From the NCBI RefSeq assembly GCF_014205795.1, contig NZ_JACHCN010000001.1, forward strand, positions 186,001 through 250,000: a stretch of 64,000 nt of DNA. Direction: 5' to 3'. How positions within the stretch are numbered: position 1 is the stretch's first letter; every line of letters begins with the position of its first letter. This document shows, one piece after another, positions 21,704 through 29,861 of the stretch. Origin of the DNA: Rhodanobacter sp. MP7CTX1 (GTDB lineage: Bacteria > Pseudomonadota > Gammaproteobacteria > Xanthomonadales > Rhodanobacteraceae). Position numbers and translations under genes: made by a program. The notes below the pieces were generated by a model that searched no databases, had not been told where the DNA came from, and saw only the letters and a list, made by a program, of their open reading frames with translations.

Positions 21704-21827
21704 GGGTCGGACTCCTCCTGTCGATACATGAAAGATAGGGCGGAGACTGCGCTGCGCAAGGTGAAGCTAAGGTAGCTTGGTTGCCTCTGCGCGCGGAGCT
21801 CTTGGCGTATAGCGGATCCAAAATGGG

Positions 21828-23187
21828 GGTCAGGTTCTGAGGTTTCCCCACGTTTTCATGCGGGAACGCTAAGCTGATCAAGCAAACCGGGCGAGAGCTG
21901 CCTTATCTGTTCGATAAGTCGACAGAGCGGGATCTGTAGCCATCGTCGCACCAGGGCTTCACGGCCCAGACGCATGACTGAGTAAAGTCGCCGCTTCGAT
22001 CGAAACGGTGCCAGCCATTGGTCGATGCCGCTCGCCTCACATGCCATGCCGACTAGCCAGGCGGCGAACGCGGCCAGCGCACTGAGCAAGAGCAGCACTT
22101 CGATACGAGGACCTTTGCGCGTGAGGCTGTCTTCGAACGCTTGCCCGTAACGATGCGATTTGAGGTCGCGAAACGACAGCTCTATCTGCATGCGTCGCGC
22201 GTACAGCGCGATCAACTGACGCGCGGCGAGCTTGAGACTTGGCGAGGCCATCAGCAGCCATGGTTCGCGCTCCCGTTGCGCATGCTTGCGGCTATTTGAA
22301 TTACGCGCCGGCACACCTTGTCGGTTGCGCTGCTTGCGGCCTCGGGGCGGCTTGGCATGCAGTACCACGTGTGCGGTCAGTGGATTGCTGCGCACGATCT
22401 CCATCTGCCCCAAGTCGCGTGAAGTTCGCTTCGCCAGTTCATACATGGCCTTGCACGACACCCACTGCGACGGCTCGTTCGGCACCTCGGCGGGTTTGAG
22501 ATAAGTTGTGTTGCGCAAGCGCCCCAGCCATTGCCAACCCATCGCTTCGACCGCCCGGAACCACGGCGCCCGGAAGCCGGCATCAGTCACCAGGATCGGG
22601 CATGCGCCATCGGGAAGCACGTGTGCCAGACGTTGCAGAAACTGCTTCTCGGCCTTCGGCGAACCTTGCTGCCCGCCGGGAAATACCATGTCCAGGATCG
22701 GCAAGGAGCGACCACCGACCGGTATCGCGGCGCGCAGCAGATGCCAGCTTCGATCCTGCTTCAGATCCGACCAATCGATCACAATGACGGGCTGCTTATT
22801 GCGAACCAGCCACTGTGTCATCGCCCGATAAATGTGCTCGCGCTCGGCGTGCAGATGGTGATTGCCCAACAACCGATCCAGTGCCTTCAGTGGCGCGCGA
22901 ATGCGCTCCGCTCCGGGCCACGCGCGCGCCAGATCCATCAGCGTCAGGCGTCTGCCGTGAATCATCGCCTCGACGGCCCGCAGCAGCACGCGGCTGCGCA
23001 ACGCATGCATCGAACCCAGAGCGTCGCACAGGCACTTTTGCAATACTTCGGTGGCGCGCATGGTGTGGTCTCCTCTGGCTTCGTAACCCATGAGGAACGA
23101 CCGCATCATGCGTGCACTGTTCCTTCAATCTGCGCGCAACGTGTTGATTGATCGAGGGGATTTGTGGGGAAACTTCAGGGTCAGGTT
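21828..23187 (-). mobile_element. IS4-family insertion sequence with 9-bp target duplication
   Basis: The element spans 21837-23178 (1342 bp). Ends are CTGAGGTTTCCCCAC (21837-21851) and its inverted partner GTGGGGAAACTTCAG (23164-23178), with one mismatch in 15. Both are flanked by the direct repeat GGTCAGGTT (21828-21836 and 23179-23187), a 9-bp target duplication as expected for IS4. It carries one transposase gene, looks intact, and therefore inserted recently. The target lies inside a short GGTCA-bordered sequence. Confidence 0.9.
21856..23061 (-). CDS. IS4-family transposase
   Basis: A 401-residue DDE transposase. The first catalytic Asp is in VIVIDWSDLKQD, the second in LVTDAGFRAPWF, and the C-terminal YREK signature is complete in YARRMQIELSFRDLK (Y-2-R-3-E-6-K). 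The start is set at the ATG at 23061 because GAGGAG precedes it by 7 bp; upstream ATG codons at 23109 and 23106 lack such a site. It sits within perfect IS ends and shows no frameshift, so it is probably active. Confidence 0.92.
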   Translation of the reverse strand: MRATEVLQKCLCDALGSMHALRSRVLLRAVEAMIHGRRLTLMDLARAWPGAERIRAPLKALDRLLGNHHLHAEREHIYRAMTQWLVRNKQPVIVIDWSDLKQDRSWHLLRAAIPVGGRSLPILDMVFPGGQQGSPKAEKQFLQRLAHVLPDGACPILVTDAGFRAPWFRAVEAMGWQWLGRLRNTTYLKPAEVPNEPSQWVSCKAMYELAKRTSRDLGQMEIVRSNPLTAHVVLHAKPPRGRKQRNRQGVPARNSNSRKHAQREREPWLLMASPSLKLAARQLIALYARRMQIELSFRDLKSHRYGQAFEDSLTRKGPRIEVLLLLSALAAFAAWLVGMACEASGIDQWLAPFRSKRRLYSVMRLGREALVRRWLQIPLCRLIEQIRQLSPGLLDQLSVPA

Positions 23188-23240
23188 GGACTTTCTAATC
23201 TGGCGTAGATCGTCCAGATATCGAGGATGTCTAAACCTGA
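23179..23240. repeat. 62-bp segment bounded by GGTCAGGTT inverted repeats
   Basis: GGTCAGGTT at 23179-23187 is matched by its inverse AACCTGACC at 23232-23240. The right arm overlaps the end of the HxsB-like fragment, supplying its stop codon. The IS4 element inserted at the left arm. Similar GGTCAG[GC]TTGGACTTT sequence occurs at 26888, and a GGGTCAAAG/CTTTGACCC pair at about 32248-32310 has the same layout, suggesting a family of short non-coding elements. Confidence 0.55.
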
Positions 23241-23746
23241 CCATCGTAGTCATAGACCACGGCACCAAGCCCGACACCTGTGGGCGAGCGAAGGTCGACA
23301 TACCCATGAGAGAACGGTGTCAGCAGTTGGGAGAGCAATAAGCGTCCATAGGTCTCTTCCATGAAGTAGCCTTCGCGGTTGACGGCCAGCAGATGGTCGA
23401 GTGCCACTTGGTAGAACTTCAGGAAGTCGTCAATGGGGTAGCCGTTGCGGACTTTTGCTTTTCGGGCAAAACCATAGGGGCTAAGCGGACGCAGGGAAAT
23501 TGAATGGAAGCCAAGTTTTCGATACTCGTCGATGATTTCGTGCGGCGATTGGAGACTCTTGCGGGTGATGGTGGTCAGTGCAGAGACCGAGTGTTCACCG
23601 AGCGCGCTGCGTCCTCGTTCGATGCCATTGACGGTCCGCTGGTAGCGATGCGCGGTCCGCGCGGCGACATCGGCGGAAAAGAGCGTGCCGTCCAGGTAAA
23701 CGTCCACTGTTGCCATAGCACCCCCCCGATGCTCCTTTAGCCGCAC
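23231..23746 (-). pseudogene. Fragment of HxsB-like radical SAM maturase
   Basis: The 171-codon open frame matches the middle and C-terminal parts of His-Xaa-Ser system radical SAM maturases. Visible marks are VDVYLDGTLFSADVAARTAH, EHSVSALTTITRKSLQSPHE, GFHSISLRPLSPYGFARKAK and YVDLRSPTGVGLGAVVYDYD. The N-terminal CxxxCxxC cluster motif is missing and the frame stops at YDYDGQV, where related proteins continue with more cysteine-rich sequence. The stop is created by the GGTCAGGTT-type repeat. No Hxs precursor or partner gene is visible nearby, so this is a relic. Confidence 0.65.
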
Positions 23747-23877
23747 GATCTTGCGCTCTCAGTTGGGTGGCTGCAAGTCCTGCAGCGAAGCGGATGGAGG
23801 TAGTTAAGTTGGTCTACCCGCGCGCCTGATGCCCATGGTGCAGCCCTCCGATTCCGCCGAGCCGCCAACGCCAGCGC

Positions 23878-23900
23878 AAAAAAAACCGCCCTGAGGCGGC
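23878..23900 (-). terminator. Terminator hairpin, minus strand
   Basis: Read on the minus strand, CCGCC-TCAG-GGCGG is followed by a run of eight or more T. It sits just downstream of the duplicated gene tail at 23914-23990 and is probably the remaining terminator of that lost gene. Confidence 0.7.
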
Positions 23901-23910
23901 TAGTGTCTAT

Positions 23911-23992
23911 TCCTGCAATGCGGGTATCAGGGCATGTCGGTGAGCATTTTGGACTCGGCTTGATCGGCCGCAGCCGCCTGGGCATTGGCGAG
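23911..23992 (-). pseudogene. Duplicated 3' end of the 29,862-30,329 gene
   Basis: The minus strand encodes AQAAAADQAESKMLTDMP followed by a stop. It is almost identical to the C-terminus AQAAAADQAESEMLTDML of the small secreted protein at 29862-30329. The nucleotide match covers about 78 bp and continues a short way past the stop. Upstream codons are lost. The rest of the 23747-24177 gap (430 bp) holds no gene I can support. Confidence 0.7.
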
Positions 23993-24177
23993 CTTGGGGC
24001 CAGTTGAGCTGGTCCGGATTTGACGGACACCTTTGAACAGGGACACCTCACCTCCTGAAAAGCGCTGGGACGGATCGGCGATCGGAACCAGGACGGGCTG
24101 TTTCACTGCCGTGCGCCCGATCGGTCAGCCACCACCTTCCTCAATTCGTCCCTGTCACCACGGCGTCAGCTCAGCCA

Positions 24178-24738
24178 CTACGAGTGAACGCGACGCCACA
24201 TGACCTCGCCATGGGCTCCCTCGGCCGCACCGCTCGATGGCTTGGCCACGCGATAGGTCAACTCATCGTTGACGATGGTGTAATTCGAGTCACCGCTCTT
24301 GCCGTCCCAGTTCGGGAACGATGCATGCAGGATCTGACTGTGCATGACCATGGCGTCGGCACTGACGTGGCCGAAGTGGGCATTGCTGTCCATCGAGGCG
24401 GCACGGTATTCGTCGGGGGTCCCCTTGGATTTGTCGTTGGCCGCGAATGGCATGCGCTTCGCCCGCACGATCTGCATCATGTAGTCGCCCTGTGCATCGA
24501 TAAGCCACATGCCCTCCGGGTGGGGGCCGTATAGCTCTACGCGGTGACCATCCGGGTAGACGTTATCGCAGCGAACGAGGGTCCAGGCGCCGATCAGTTC
24601 CTTGGGCACCATCACGTGATCACCGGCCGTTTCACTGTGTTTCATCGCCACATCTCGGGCGGTGGCGGCGGCCAGGATCGGCGATGTGCTCATTGGGGCG
24701 AGGAGAGAGGCGAGCAACAGGAGTTTTGCGCGTGACAT
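24178..24738 (-). CDS. Secreted lipocalin-like domain protein
   Basis: A 186-residue exported protein with a signal peptide cut near ILAAATA. The mature sequence begins with PKELIGAWTLVRCDNVYPDG, then LYGPHPEGMWLIDAQGDYMM, the pattern of the lipocalin-like (Lipocalin_5) family that limits itself to a calyx-type beta barrel. A ligand is not predicted. It is transcribed divergently from a LysR regulator 141 bp away, so it is that regulator's likely target. Confidence 0.8.
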   Translation of the reverse strand: MSRAKLLLLASLLAPMSTSPILAAATARDVAMKHSETAGDHVMVPKELIGAWTLVRCDNVYPDGHRVELYGPHPEGMWLIDAQGDYMMQIVRAKRMPFAANDKSKGTPDEYRAASMDSNAHFGHVSADAMVMHSQILHASFPNWDGKSGDSNYTIVNDELTYRVAKPSSGAAEGAHGEVMWRRVHS

Positions 24739-24820
24739 GGCGACACCTTCGCGTGTGTGGGGTGGGTGGCATCGTCTCCTGTGCTTCCCATTTTGATAAT
24801 AGGCTTTGATCTTTATTGAT

Positions 24821-24839
24821 CTTCAAATGGAATTTGAAG
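24821..24839. promoter_or_regulatory. LysR-type operator palindrome
   Basis: A perfect inverted repeat, CTTCAAAT-GGA-ATTTGAAG, contains the T-N11-A core typical of LysR-family sites. It lies in the divergent gap between the lipocalin-like gene and the LysR gene, 41 bp before the LysR start. Confidence 0.6.
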
Positions 24840-24879
24840 ATGATTCCGCCTGTGCCTTCTGCACCTGGGACCTGACCCG

Positions 24880-25803
24880 ATGAACCGCCTCAGTGATATG
24901 CAGCTCCTGATCGATGCGGCCGACCTCAGCAGCCTGTCGGCTGCCGGGCGCAGGGCAGGGCTCTCGCCTGCCGCCGCCAGTGCGTGTTTGCAACGGGTCG
25001 AAGCCATGCTCGGCGCGCGGCTCTTCGAACGCACGAGTCGTCAATTGCGCCTGACCGATGAGGGGCGCATCTACATCGCGTCCTGTCGGGTCGCTATCGA
25101 GACCATGAGGGAAGCCGAGCGCGCGATTCGCAGCGGCACCGACGGCGTAAGCGGGACGCTGCGCGTATCGGCGCCATCCGATCTGGGGCGCAACCTGCTG
25201 GTCTACATCCTTGACAGTTTTATGGACCTCTACCCGGAGGTGCGCATGGTCCTGACGCTGTCGGATTCGCTCTCACGGTTCGTGCCGGATGATATCGACG
25301 TAGCCATCCGCGTCGGCCCCTTGGAGGACAGCGATCTCGTCGCGCGTCATCTTGCTGATAGTTGGCGCGTGGTCTGTGCCTCGCCAAGCTGCATCACGAC
25401 CTATGGGACACCAAAGCATCCCGAAGATCTCGTCGAATTGCCGACGCTGGTACTGACCACGAAGGCCGGGCCACGAAATGAGTGGCGTCTTGGGGAAGCC
25501 GTCGTGCGGGTTCGGCGATATCACGAGTGCACCGACAGCGAGGTCATACGCACTTGGGCTGTTCTCGGTCGCGGGTTCGCCTATCGGCAGCTTTGGGCGG
25601 TGGCCGCGGATGTACGCGAAGGTCGGTTGATGCTCGTCAACGCACCCGCGTGGTCTACCCCCACGCCAATCCATGCGATGTATCACCCGAACGTCTTTCA
25701 GCCGCCGCGTGTACGCCGGTTCGTCGATTTTCTACACGCTGAGTTGGCCAAGCGGCTTCCGGCTAATGCCGACGACGCAACGGCGTTTTCATCGACAAGG
25801 TGA
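24880..25803 (+). CDS. LysR-family transcriptional regulator
   Basis: A 307-residue protein with an N-terminal winged helix (residues about 2-62: MQLLIDAADLSSLSAAGRRA, then ARLFERTSRQLRLTDEG) and a substrate-binding domain of the CrgA type (SGTLRVSAPSDLGRNLLVYI, DIDVAIRVGPLEDSDLVARH). The effector is unknown. The adjacent divergent lipocalin-like gene and the palindrome at 24821 suggest local control and autoregulation. Confidence 0.93.
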   Translation: MNRLSDMQLLIDAADLSSLSAAGRRAGLSPAAASACLQRVEAMLGARLFERTSRQLRLTDEGRIYIASCRVAIETMREAERAIRSGTDGVSGTLRVSAPSDLGRNLLVYILDSFMDLYPEVRMVLTLSDSLSRFVPDDIDVAIRVGPLEDSDLVARHLADSWRVVCASPSCITTYGTPKHPEDLVELPTLVLTTKAGPRNEWRLGEAVVRVRRYHECTDSEVIRTWAVLGRGFAYRQLWAVAADVREGRLMLVNAPAWSTPTPIHAMYHPNVFQPPRVRRFVDFLHAELAKRLPANADDATAFSSTR

Positions 25804-26345
25804 TCGCGCCGGTAGCTGCGACGTCGGTTTCTTGCAGGAGCTGAAGGCACGTCCAAGCCACTTCCTTTTGGTTGTCCTTTTGTTAACGACAAGATTCCCG
25901 GTATGGCGACCAAAGGGAATTCACATTCCGTCCATTTATCTGCGTTGGCTGGCCTGCTATCAAGGCCAAGGGTTTGTGGTCGCGGGGATCTCAACCGCCT
26001 TCAGGCAAAGGGCAGCTTCCCCATTCGTTTGCGATAGGCAAGACGGCCCCGGATCGCTCGGGGCGGTTGAGTGATTTTCCCTATGGGGCGACTCCCGGGA
26101 GGGATGTCCGTTGCGCCTCGCTTTGCGTTGGATGATGAGGCGGAGTATGAGTTCATCTTGCCTGGAGGCTCTGGCGGCGAGTTCGCTAACTGAAGAAGCG
26201 CTCACGCTCACACAGGAAGCGACAAACGGATATTGGCCGAGCGTTCGAATATGTCGATGACAACAGGGGATGTGTTTTTGAGGTGTCGAAGCTTCGAAGG
26301 CGAGAGGGAGTTCACCGGTCCAAACCCGATCCGTAAGGAAATAAG
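25804..26345. other. 542-bp gap without a supported gene
   Basis: I find no convincing coding region here. One 36-codon plus-strand frame (26083-26193, MGRLPGGMSVAPRFALDD...) has a start and stop but no recognised similarity or clear ribosome-binding site. It may be a remnant of a lost gene. Confidence 0.5.
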
Positions 26346-26870
26346 ATGTGCCGGCCACAGAGAATCTGTCGCGTTGCCATCGCATTGATTTTGTGTCTTC
26401 GTGTGCTGCGCGTCGACGCCGCGCAGTTCACTTTGGAGGGCGCTGTGAGTTACATGGATAGTTACGGCGCTGTCGCGGCCTTTGGGCAGGTTGTATTCGC
26501 CCCACACTTCATTGGCGGCAGCCAATTCAGCCTGGCCCCCAACATCCTCGGCGGCTGGGTTGGTGGTCGCAACGTAGAGCGCTACGAGCGCGCCCACCCC
26601 AATACTCGCGACAGCATAGGGTTGCTTGGTGCCGGTGTGCGCCTCCAGTACGGTCAACCCTACGCCTGGTATCGACCGATCTTTTTCAGTTTTGACCCGC
26701 TTCTCCATGACGGTCGAACGCAGGCCTTGAGTACAGATTACGAGTTTGCCTTCACACTCGGTTGGCAGGCACGTCACTGGGTGATCGGCATTCGCCACAT
26801 CTCCGATGGCAACTTCCAGTCCAGGTCCAACCGTGGCGAGAACATGGTGCTGGTAGGTGTGACGCTCTGA
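26346..26870 (+). CDS. PagL-like acyloxyacyl hydrolase (lipid A 3-O-deacylase family)
   Basis: A 174-residue outer-membrane beta-barrel candidate with an N-terminal signal peptide ending near RVDAAQF. The C-terminal part carries the family motif IRHISDGNFQSRSNRGENMV, matching the RHxSNxxxxxxNxGxN catalytic His-Ser pattern of PagL, which removes the 3-position acyl chain of lipid A. An Asp replaces the usual Asn after HIS, which occurs in some homologues. Activity is inferred. It is convergent with the membrane sensor gene, whose 3' end is 20 bp away. Confidence 0.75.
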   Translation: MCRPQRICRVAIALILCLRVLRVDAAQFTLEGAVSYMDSYGAVAAFGQVVFAPHFIGGSQFSLAPNILGGWVGGRNVERYERAHPNTRDSIGLLGAGVRLQYGQPYAWYRPIFFSFDPLLHDGRTQALSTDYEFAFTLGWQARHWVIGIRHISDGNFQSRSNRGENMVLVGVTL

Positions 26871-26889
26871 CTGATGCTGCAAACGAGGG

Positions 26890-28239
26890 TCAGCTTGGAC
26901 TTTTTATTTGCAATCGCCGTGATGGGGTGAACCGCCAGAGCCTTTGCAGCAGATAGATAAAAAGAACGATGTCGAATACGAAGTAGGCGTATTCCGTGCG
27001 CGAAACACCCACCCCGTAAGGGAACCATATGCCCGGCACGCCGAGTCGACTCAATTCGGATGCGAACAGGCCAATCGCACCCAGCACCATGGAGCACAGA
27101 GCGATCCAGTCCGTTTGATCACGCCGCAAAATTCCCCGATAAAAGATATACCCCGAAAGGATGAGGAAGGCGTAGCGAACGTATTGCAAGATCGCAGCGA
27201 ATGTCTGCGGCAGCGCCGACGGCAGCGACGGCAAAAGCAAAGGTGTGCTGAGAAGACGCGCGACCAGGTAGGCGATGGCAAGCGTCACGCTGGAGATTTT
27301 TATCCATCGCACATCTTGCAATCCGAAACAGCTACTCCATGCCAGCGTCCAGGCCGCGAACGTGAGAGCGTCAACGACGGTCAATCGCCAAAGTACGAAT
27401 TCGCGGATCGTTTCGAACTGCCAGAGAAAGAACAGGGGCTGGTTTGCTCTTGCGGCAGCAAGCAGCACGAGCGTTGCGGAAAGCCAGGGATAGAACCTGT
27501 TTTGAGGGTCAAACGGAAGCAGGCAGAGAGCCATGATCGCGAGGGCCAGAAACAGCAACGGTTGCACAGTATCGACCGCATAGCCTTCGACGGTTTGCAG
27601 CCATTGCAGCCGGTAGTGATCGCCAGCGCCCTTGCCTGTACCGATAAGTGGCGCGATATGAATACCACCACCATCCGCCGAAGCTGACGCGGATGCCCCT
27701 TTGAGCAGCACAACGCGAAACGCGACAAGGGCGCTTAAGCCATCAGAATTTCTCGTCCACCATGCAGGCGGCAGTGCAAACAGACGTGGCTGGATGCTGA
27801 CGAGCGACGGCGGATTGTGGGTAAAGTCACCAATGCCGCCTAGCAGGTGACCATTGAAAAAGGCCTGGTAGCCATCGTCAACGTCGGCGGGCCCAACAAG
27901 GTAAAACGTGTTTTCGCCCGTATCGTTGACGCGAATAGTTGTGCGGTACCAGGCGAATCCGCTGTAGCCGCGATGGCCGTGCGCCGCCCAACCCGGCACA
28001 TAGTTCTTGAGGCCGACATCGTCGTCATGCGATCCCGACGCGGGCGTTAGATCGAAAGTTTCCCAGCTGGAATCGTCGAAACCTTCCGCGGCCCAGCGAG
28101 GGTCATCGCCTGTATGAAACTTCCACGGTCCGTTCAGCGCGACGACCGATTCACCGAGATCGATGGAAACAGCCGCATGCACCGAAGGCGCGATGAGCGC
28201 GAGCCACACAAGCATCGAAAGAAAAAATACGCGTCGCAT
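26890..28239 (-). CDS. 7TM-DISM-like membrane protein lacking an output domain
   Basis: A 449-residue protein with a signal peptide and a beta-sandwich resembling a glycoside-hydrolase family 2 sugar-binding domain (LNGPWKFHTGDDPRWAAEGF, about residues 33-180), followed by about seven membrane helices from residue 225. Related proteins continue with a coiled coil and a phosphatase, kinase or GGDEF output. This one ends nine residues after the last helix, at RLQIKSPS. Its stop falls in GGTCAGCTTGGACTTT, a sequence shared with the repeat at 23179. It may be truncated by that element. Confidence 0.65.
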   Translation of the reverse strand: MRRVFFLSMLVWLALIAPSVHAAVSIDLGESVVALNGPWKFHTGDDPRWAAEGFDDSSWETFDLTPASGSHDDDVGLKNYVPGWAAHGHRGYSGFAWYRTTIRVNDTGENTFYLVGPADVDDGYQAFFNGHLLGGIGDFTHNPPSLVSIQPRLFALPPAWWTRNSDGLSALVAFRVVLLKGASASASADGGGIHIAPLIGTGKGAGDHYRLQWLQTVEGYAVDTVQPLLFLALAIMALCLLPFDPQNRFYPWLSATLVLLAAARANQPLFFLWQFETIREFVLWRLTVVDALTFAAWTLAWSSCFGLQDVRWIKISSVTLAIAYLVARLLSTPLLLPSLPSALPQTFAAILQYVRYAFLILSGYIFYRGILRRDQTDWIALCSMVLGAIGLFASELSRLGVPGIWFPYGVGVSRTEYAYFVFDIVLFIYLLQRLWRFTPSRRLQIKSPS

Positions 28240-28354
28240 GCTGGGTCCTCACCTTGGTGTGGCGAACCCATTCCAGCCGATTCAACTTTACCTGTCCACT
28301 TCGGCGTCTCATGACGTCCCCTTGTCCGTTCGGCGTCCCAGCAAAGGTGAGCGA

Positions 28355-28462
28355 GGTAGTTGAATCGTTCGTCGGGCTCAGCTTTCGTCCGTTTCTCTAC
28401 GTCGCGATCGTCTTGCGTCGGCGCAGCTGGCGAAGACGGTGGCTTAGCCACCTCCGTCCTCA
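28355..28462. repeat. About 105-bp direct repeat, left copy
   Basis: The segment containing CTCAGCTTTCGTCCGTTT and GCGATCGTCTTGCGTCGG recurs at about 29138-29247 in the same orientation. Together they flank the DUF1993 gene. The left copy ends in a hairpin, GGTGGC-TTA-GCCACC. The 363-bp gap 28240-28602 holds no other feature. Confidence 0.65.
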
Positions 28463-28602
28463 TTGTCGCTCTGGGAAAAGGTCTCACCAAGAGGGGCGAA
28501 AAATCTCACGTCGGAAGCGAAACGATACCCGCAATTGAACTGAGTTCCCGTGCGCGGTCCGTGTGGCAGAATGTTCAGGAACTGAACGTCAGGGGATTTG
28601 CG

Positions 28603-29145
28603 ATGGCGACTTCACTCTATGACCTCAGCGTAGCCAGCTACCTGCAGACGGTGGGCGCGGTGGCTGGCTTCCTTGATCGCGCGGCCAAGCATTGCGCGGA
28701 GACAGGCTCCGATCCGGACGACTACGTGGGCGCGCGCTTGTTCGAGGATATGTCGCCTTTCCATTTCCAGATTGAATGCGTGTACCACCATTCCGTCTGG
28801 GCGCTGGAGGCGGTAAAGATCCGCCTGTTCGCCCCTCCCGCGCTGGTCGGACCGATCCCTTTCGTCGAGTTGCAGGCCATGATGGCCCAGGCGGAAACGG
28901 CGCTGAAGGCGTTCACCCCCGACGAGGTCAACAGCTGGGCGGGCAGGGATCTGGACTTCCAGATCGGCCCGCGGAGGATACTCTTCACGGCGGAGAACTT
29001 CTTCCTCTCCTTCTCGCTGCCGAACTTCCATTTCCACGCAGTCACCGCGTACGACATCCTGCGGATGAAGGGTGTGCCGATTGGCAAGCGGGACTATGAG
29101 GGCCAGCTGCGGACGAGGGCCGGCAAAGGGAACGGGAGTAGTTGA
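28603..29145 (+). CDS. DUF1993 family protein
   Basis: A 180-residue cytosolic helical protein of the DUF1993 family. It opens MATSLYDLSVASYLQTV, and its C-terminal part has the family signature LPNFHFHAVTAYDILRMKGV then PIGKRDYEG. The fold resembles the DinB-like four-helix bundle, but no activity is known. The ATG at 28603 begins the conserved region. The gene sits alone between two copies of a roughly 105-bp direct repeat, suggesting it moved or was duplicated as a unit. Confidence 0.85.
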   Translation: MATSLYDLSVASYLQTVGAVAGFLDRAAKHCAETGSDPDDYVGARLFEDMSPFHFQIECVYHHSVWALEAVKIRLFAPPALVGPIPFVELQAMMAQAETALKAFTPDEVNSWAGRDLDFQIGPRRILFTAENFFLSFSLPNFHFHAVTAYDILRMKGVPIGKRDYEGQLRTRAGKGNGSS

Positions 29146-29247
29146 TCGATCGCCGGACTCAGCTTTCGTCCGTTTGCCGCGTTGCGATCGTCTTGCGTCG
29201 GCCCTAACTGCCGATGACGAGGGCTTTCCTACCTCCTTCCCCAATAT
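29138..29247. repeat. About 105-bp direct repeat, right copy
   Basis: This is the second copy of the segment at 28355-28462, starting at the DUF1993 stop codon and sharing CTCAGCTTTCGTCCGTTT and GCGATCGTCTTGCGTCGG. The palindromic end is eroded in this copy. Confidence 0.65.
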
Positions 29248-29308
29248 CGGGTTCATAGACTGCGATGCAGAGCACGCGTGCTGATGCTTATCGAGCCGCC
29301 AGCGCATA

Positions 29309-29335
29309 ACAAAAAGGCCGCCCTGCGGCGGCTCG
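29309..29335 (-). terminator. Terminator of the small lipoprotein gene
   Basis: On the minus strand, GCCGCC-GCAG-GGCGGC is followed by CTTTTTG. It lies 40 bp after the stop of the 29376-29795 gene, in the right orientation to end it. Confidence 0.75.
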
Positions 29336-29375
29336 TTTCTTGGTGTGCGCAAACCGACTCTGCTCGGTGATCCCG

Positions 29376-29795
29376 TCAATTCAGCGGAGTGATCGTCACG
29401 ATGCCATCGGACGACATCGCAAGCCGGTACGTGAATGAGTCGCCTGACGCGATTTGTACGGCCTCGGCGCGCTCGTTGCGGTCATTTTCGTGGCATAAGC
29501 CGCCGCCTACCGTGTGCGACCCAAGAAGCGAACGACCCGCAGGCAGGTAAAGCTGGACGCGCTCTGCCGTCCCCAGTTTTGCCGCCAAGTCGCCGTTAAC
29601 GAACACGCCGAAATAGCATCCTTTCCCCGTAAACCCCTTGTCGCGGACGACTGTGACCGAACCGCCGCCAAGTATGGGCATTTGATGCGCGATGATGCGT
29701 TCGGCTGGGGCTTCGGACGCGAGATTTGGCGCAACGGGTTTCGTCGCGCATCCGGCAAGCGACATCAATGCAACTGCGTACAAGATCGGTTTCAT
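29376..29795 (-). CDS. Small lipoprotein of unknown function
   Basis: A 139-residue protein with a signal peptide ending in a clear lipobox LAGC (Cys16), so it is lipid-anchored. The mature part contains GKGCYFGVFVNGDLAAKLGT and YLPAGRSLLGSHTVGGGLCH, features shared with small exported proteins that have a beta-sandwich pattern, but I do not recognise a named family. Two cysteines in the mature part could form a disulfide. A ribosome-binding site GGGGAG precedes the ATG. It shares orientation with the 29862 gene. Confidence 0.75.
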   Translation of the reverse strand: MKPILYAVALMSLAGCATKPVAPNLASEAPAERIIAHQMPILGGGSVTVVRDKGFTGKGCYFGVFVNGDLAAKLGTAERVQLYLPAGRSLLGSHTVGGGLCHENDRNERAEAVQIASGDSFTYRLAMSSDGIVTITPLN

Positions 29796-29861
29796 GGCTC
29801 TCCCCTGGTAAGAATTTTCAGTACTGCTGCGTGGCGAGCCACTCTTTGTGCAATGCGGGTA

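Noticed and set aside
26083-26193. 36-codon plus-strand ORF
   Set aside because: No family similarity, no clear ribosome-binding site and not distinguishable from chance in a non-coding gap.
28355-29247. The direct repeats flanking DUF1993 as integron attC sites
   Set aside because: They lack the TTCAAGCC-type core and the paired R boxes seen around the GNAT gene.
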